Shown here: one piece after another, positions 59,901-64,000 of the stretch | Layout of the letters: every line of letters begins with the position of its first letter | How positions within the stretch are numbered: the stretch's first letter is position 1 | NCBI GenBank assembly: GCA_014706295.1 | Contig: JACSVZ010000002.1 | Coordinates: 129,403,431-129,467,430 of the forward strand | Direction: 5' to 3' | Length of the DNA stretch: 64,000 bases | Source of the DNA: Lycocorax pyrrhopterus obiensis | Taxonomy: Eukaryota; Chordata; Aves; Passeriformes; Paradisaeidae | Position numbers and translations under genes: made by a program | Notes under the pieces: model-generated | Databases searched by the model: none | What the model was told of the DNA's origin: nothing | The model's input: the letters and a program-made list of their open reading frames with translations, nothing else

Positions 59901-62640
59901 GTCAAAAGCAACAACTTCCATGCATTTACTTCATACCTCTTATCCTGCTGACTTCACAAAATATAGGATTTTTTCTATTATTCCCAGTGTTTACTTATTT
60001 GTTGCTTCTCTTGAGACTAATGTTTTTAGGAACATATATTGCACATTTCTATTAGAATTCATATGTGCGATTCCTCAGACTTAAACGAATCAAACCAATT
60101 CCATGGGAGACAAAACTATCACATGCACTGACCCCGAGAGGGGGCATCCACCATGCATGCTGGTGAAATGCATGGGTATTCAATAGATATTTTTATTGTT
60201 GTAATTGAAGTGCATGTGAAAAAATGCCTATGAACCTGGAGGAAGGAAGATGGGGAATATGTCTCTATCACTACTGCAAGAGTCCACCCACTTTTGATGA
60301 GGTTATTTCTATATTCCAAGTGAACTGGAAAACCTGGGTAATACTTGAAATACACCTGTTCAGAGGCTTGTAGAATCATTAGGAAAAGTTAAAAACTATT
60401 TAACTGGTGCCAAGGAGTAGCTCAGCATGTACAAATGACAGACAACTTGCCCAACTGGAGGTATTGGCCGAGGTGTTGAACAAGGTCTGGAAGCAAAAGT
60501 CTGTCTTTTCTGTAACTTTCTCTTGTATTTGATGCCACTGCTATTGCTATAAACATCCACATGGCTCTGTTGTGCTCTGGTAAAACTGATAGTAGCACTG
60601 CCAAGTTTTTGCTGAAGAGAGAAGGAGGCCTGTACTGTTTCACAAAAAGTTTCACAGGACAAGGCAAGCATGAGCACACAGGTGGGAAGAAGCAAAAGTA
60701 GAGAATGGGTTTTGTAATTGGCAACCTTCTTTCCATTATCTTTTGCCATGACTGTCCCTGTAACATTAAAATAACACCATCATTGCTGACAAGTAGTCCA
60801 GGCAAAGTTAATGCTGCACTATCAATACAGGACTACAGACTTTAAAAAAGACATGTTTTGTCATAGCTTCTTGGAGACTTGCTAGCCTGTGACAGGCTAA
60901 TGAGTGTGTGGAACCATACTCATCCCGTTTTTTGCATTGGCCATGGGACTTCTCAGTCTTGCTTGTATTTCATCCAAGCCTTTTCCAGCTCGGTGTAAGA
61001 TAGCTCACAATCTGCAAATACATGGGGAAGGGATTTTTCCTCTCAGAGTCTAAATGGCAATTATACGCTTTTCAGAGCTCATGGAGATGTTTTGCCTTCC
61101 CCTGAAGCATGAGAGATCAACTGCAGCCAGCAATGGGAATGCAGAAGTGGCACACCTGCTTTAATATGGTATTGAAGCTTCTCAGTCTGAACCCTGACTT
61201 CTTGCTCATCAGATTAATACTGATCCACAAATTGGGGTTAGGAGGGAATTCCCACTTCTCACTTTGAGAGAGGTTCTGTGGGGGGTGAGGGGTTGCCTCA
61301 ATTTTCTCATGCTGGAGCTCTTTTGCCATATCTCTTGGGTTTCTAGATACTGGGAATCTCAGCCTACCCAGTTCTTTGCTTGTAGCTTTGACTATTAAGC
61401 TACCTGAAGACTGAAATTTCCTAGTTTAATCAGTTTTTGATCCTAAAGAATAGAAACATGTTTGTGACGTCCCCTAGCTTATGTACTAGCCGAAGTCAGA
61501 CTTGATCTAACAATTCCTTTTGGACCAAAATTCCAGTCAGATCTATTTCAGGGATTTCTGTTCCGCTCCTGTATGAAGCCAGAGTCCCTGAAAAAATGTA
61601 TTCCAAATTATATTGCTGTTGAGTGTGTGTAGCAGAGAGTTACATAGGAATGCATTGTCCCCATCAGCACAGAGAAGGGGCTCCACTTGCAGGTGTACCC
61701 TGCGAACTAAAAGCAGGCTGAGCCAGCATCTGCTACTTCCTGAAGGCCTGAAGAGGCAATAAGGACATCTCACTCACTCCTGGACTTACCCTGGCTCTGC
61801 TCTGCACTTCAGTCTTGCTCTCTTCTTCTGCTCCTCCAGTGCCTTCCAGGCTGCAAATTGTACTGCCTTGCTCTCTTGCCACGGATTGGCCTTCTATGAC
61901 CTGACTGGAAGGATGAGTTTCTTACCAACTGTTTTGTCTTGTGCCTGTGAAAGGATCTCAAAACCTTTCAGTGCACATGTAGAATGAAAAGACTTACAGA
62001 CTCTCCCCCAACAATTTATTTCCTAAAGGAAGGATTGTCTGCTCTGTAATCATAAATGCTGTGGACCCATCTTTTCTCTCTTGACATCACCCTTTGTTTT
62101 TAGCTGTACTTCTGTTTGGTTTTACAGCTTCCTGAGGGGTGCCCAACTATATAAGCCCTGTTTTACTCCAGGAACAGCTCAAACTGTTGTCAGAGTGGAG
62201 TGTTCACTGGTTTTAGGGATGTTCTCTCACAAATATGCAGCACTCAGCAATATGTTCAAGCTCATTGCTATTGCTTCCATGAAACTTCACCAGGGGACAA
62301 TGAGGAGGGTTAAATACTAGTTTGATACTTGTCATGGGAGTTTAATTTTGAGCTCAGCCCTGGCCACTAGTGATTAAAAAGATCTAGCTGAAGGAACAAT
62401 GATATAATGGTTTTCATTGTGACACTGGCAGGCCATTTGTAAAACAAGGATGATCATAATTCAACCTTTGTAATGCAACAGGGATCTATCCATGAAATGT
62501 AGTTTTTATGCGCAAAGTATTTTTATTACTAATAGAAGATACAGGTTTGTCAAATGTAGGAGCAGACTGTTGGAGGTTAGGATTTTTCTTTTTCTCCTTT
62601 TTCTTTCTCTCAGGGTATTTTCTCCCATTTGTTACCTAAA
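56971..62640. other. Unannotated DNA
   Basis: No gene or transposon recognised except the exon-like segment at 59121-59188. A 16-A run lies at 58182-58197. Open frames up to 127 codons (60422-60805, minus) overlap other equally long frames and show no known domain. Confidence 0.5.
59121..59188 (+). other. Exon-like segment, best candidate
   Basis: A 68-bp stretch is preceded by a strong acceptor (a T/C-rich run ending TTTTTTTCACTAG, with a branch-like CTACTCAC about 45 bp upstream) and followed by a strong donor (AAAGCTG|GTAAGAGA). One frame is open through the segment, giving PTAAGNPKEVKIQNTQENAS then KA; it enters on the last base of a codon and leaves after the first base of one. The other two frames have stops. 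I do not recognise the peptide. It could be a coding exon, a non-coding RNA exon or a cryptic exon. Confidence 0.3.
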
Positions 62641-63620
62641 AGATGGGAACGACGGATACTTAAGAGACACAAAAGATGTGGCCAAGATGGGGGAAAGGGT
62701 TGCAGCTGGCTGCAGTCTCTTAGCTGGGGGTTTTTTCTCTTGGGAAATGCAGCGATACCACAAGATTTTGACTGGGGGGTGAAGGGATGGGCTCAGCTCT
62801 CGCTCTCTCTCTCTCAGGATCGGAGGTGAGATGGTCATGGTTTTGGTGCTGGGCTGCTGCTGCGGGGACAATTTGCTGCCACTGTGGAGTTCCGTCCTTT
62901 ACTGCTTCTCCTACCGTGGGCGAGCCTTTGCTTGTAAGAGCAGCCATTGGACTGGGACCTTTTCAGCACCCAATTTCACTGGAAAGGAACCTCACCATCT
63001 GCTTGTGTGCCTCAGGGGAAAACCTGGGACCCTGACTCCCAGTTGCCTCCGGAGGGAGCGTCTCCCGGCTGTGTGTGGGAGCCCGGCTGCCGCTGCCCAG
63101 CCCCACTGTTTCCTGCCTCTGCTTCAGGCTTTTCTTGCTACACTTCAACTGCACATCCCGTGTCTGCCCAGACTCCCGCGGCTCCTGGCATGGCTTTGGA
63201 GTTTTTGCTACACTTTGTTTGCCACCCTGGGTGTGCTCGCCTCTGCTGTTCCAGCTTGTTGCTTCCAAGGTTCCTGCTATAGCCCATTTCACCATCCAGA
63301 GGGGCACTGAGACTGGCCGCCCACCCTGAGTTTGTAAAGGAAGCCCGTTTTCCACCTCTCCCGCTGGCTGCGCCTGCCATCACCGTGTGGAGAAGGACGG
63401 CCGAGCTCGCGCCACAGCGCCCCTGCAGCCACGGGGGAACCATCGCACCCACCCTGCCCGGCCGGGAGCCGCCGGCGCCCCTGCCGGCTGTGGCCGGAAC
63501 TGCACCAGCAGAGAAAGCGCCTGACAGCCGAGAGAGGCTGCTACTGGGTTTCTGTTCTATTTGTTGTCGCTGCTGTTGTTCTTGTTTGTTTGCATTGTTT
63601 GCCTTGGGGAATTGCTGATC
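62641..63620 (+). mobile_element. CpG-rich block, possibly retroelement-derived
   Basis: Composition changes sharply from about 62650. There are no repeats in the preceding 5 kb, then GC-rich, CpG-containing sequence with a CT run ending in CAG at about 62818, and a G/T-rich TTGTTGTCGCTGCTGTTG stretch at about 63560-63577. This resembles long-terminal-repeat or leader sequence of bird endogenous retroviruses, but I cannot name a family. Frames such as 62831-63310 (159 codons) have no recognisable domain. A CpG-island promoter with a first exon is the alternative. Confidence 0.4.
63361..63540. promoter_or_regulatory. CpG cluster
   Basis: About 19 CpG dinucleotides in 180 bp by eye, against near absence over most of the window. 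It includes GCTCGCGCC and CCCGGCCGGGAGCCGCCGG. It could be a small CpG-island promoter or a young CpG-rich retroelement that has not yet decayed. Confidence 0.6.
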
Positions 63621-63689
63621 TCCAGTGGCAGTAGGATGAGTGATTATGTTGTCAATGTGTTTGTTGCACAGGTGAAGTTAGAGTTAATG

Positions 63690-64000
63690 TGTGGCATGTG
63701 AAAATAGGAGAGTTGCCATGTCTCAGACTGTGGGAGGTTCCTCCCTGGACATTGCCACCACCTCCTACGCCAGCTCCACCTCTGACGTGGGAGGCTCCTC
63801 CCTGGGGGGAGATTCTGTGGGCGGGACCAGGGTGTAAGACCCACCTGAAAGGCGTGCCCAGGGCCTTAGACCCACCCATCTTTCTGGAAGTTTCTACCAT
63901 GTTCAATGTTTTATTGGTTGGCGTTCATTGTACCCTCCCCTCAGATGTTTTAATTGGACCCCGGACCCTCGTCCCCTCCCCTCGCCTGTTTCCCTATTGG
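63690..64000 (+). mobile_element. Probable LTR (U3 part), cut by window end
   Basis: It begins TGTGGCATGTGAAAATAGG at about 63690, giving a TG start. It continues with two near-identical 19-bp copies of GTGGGAGG(T/C)TCCTCCCTGG (63730-63748 and 63787-63805, one mismatch). Then come two AGACCCACC words and several ATTGG (inverted CCAAT) sites near 63915, 63952 and 63996. Repeated enhancer-like units followed by CCAAT sites are typical of retroviral U3 regions. A TATA box would be expected just past the window. Start position and family are guesses. Confidence 0.45.

Noticed and set aside
62796..62835. CT run plus CAG, then GATCGGAG and a GTGAGA donor
   Set aside because: The implied exon is only 8 bp.
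62831..63310. 159-codon plus-strand frame rich in Leu and Cys
   Set aside because: Lies in the CpG-rich, LTR-like block, overlaps two other long frames, and shows no domain.
1..64000. CRISPR arrays, operons, phage or plasmid systems
   Set aside because: No direct repeat-spacer pattern and no dense coding. The sequence is vertebrate intergenic or intronic DNA.

Overview
The window looks like intergenic or intronic DNA from a bird. The dominant repeats are CR1 LINEs of avian type. Two of them end in the octamer-like 3' tail typical of CR1 (TATGATCTATGATTCT near 13564, AATCATAGAATGG near 55674). The rest is AT-rich, CpG-poor, weakly repetitive DNA. I found no host protein-coding gene, tRNA, rRNA, known microRNA, CRISPR array or bacterial feature. 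Nearly all long open frames are either decayed CR1 protein sequence, its antisense shadow, or translated simple repeat. No bacterial-style operon or defence system is present.

Layout. 0-12 kb: mostly unannotated DNA with a long perfect TTCC microsatellite (1683-1825), an A/C-rich tract near 4.75 kb and a weak CR1-like coding remnant near 6.4-6.8 kb. 12.1-18.3 kb is the repeat-dense core. It holds a plus-strand CR1 reverse-transcriptase fragment (12150-13580), an imperfect tandem repeat of about 95 bp (14341-14760), and a minus-strand CR1 of about 2.8 kb (14998-18300) carrying endonuclease and reverse-transcriptase remnants. That minus-strand CR1 is split by a 528-bp insertion that looks like a solo retroviral LTR (16857-17384), and it carries a short telomere-like insertion (16065-16078). 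18.3-49 kb is largely featureless: one 64-bp CR1 tail, AT-rich and T/G-rich low-complexity tracts, and a few exon-like segments. 49.1-52.0 kb has an internally deleted plus-strand CR1 followed by a much older CR1/L3-like remnant. 55.2-57.0 kb has three short CR1 pieces. The last 1.4 kb becomes abruptly CpG-rich and resembles retroelement or LTR sequence cut off by the window edge.

Nothing in the window forms a working gene system. The elements tell a history: ancient CR1/L3 copies, later avian CR1 insertions in both orientations, then a retroviral LTR inside one of them. The best candidates for host function are two or three exon-like segments with good splice signals (59121-59188, 46031-46100, minus-strand 54181-54223) and a few AT-rich, CpG-free blocks that could be conserved non-coding elements. 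All are hypotheses. CR1 and LTR assignments rest on remembered family features, not on a search.
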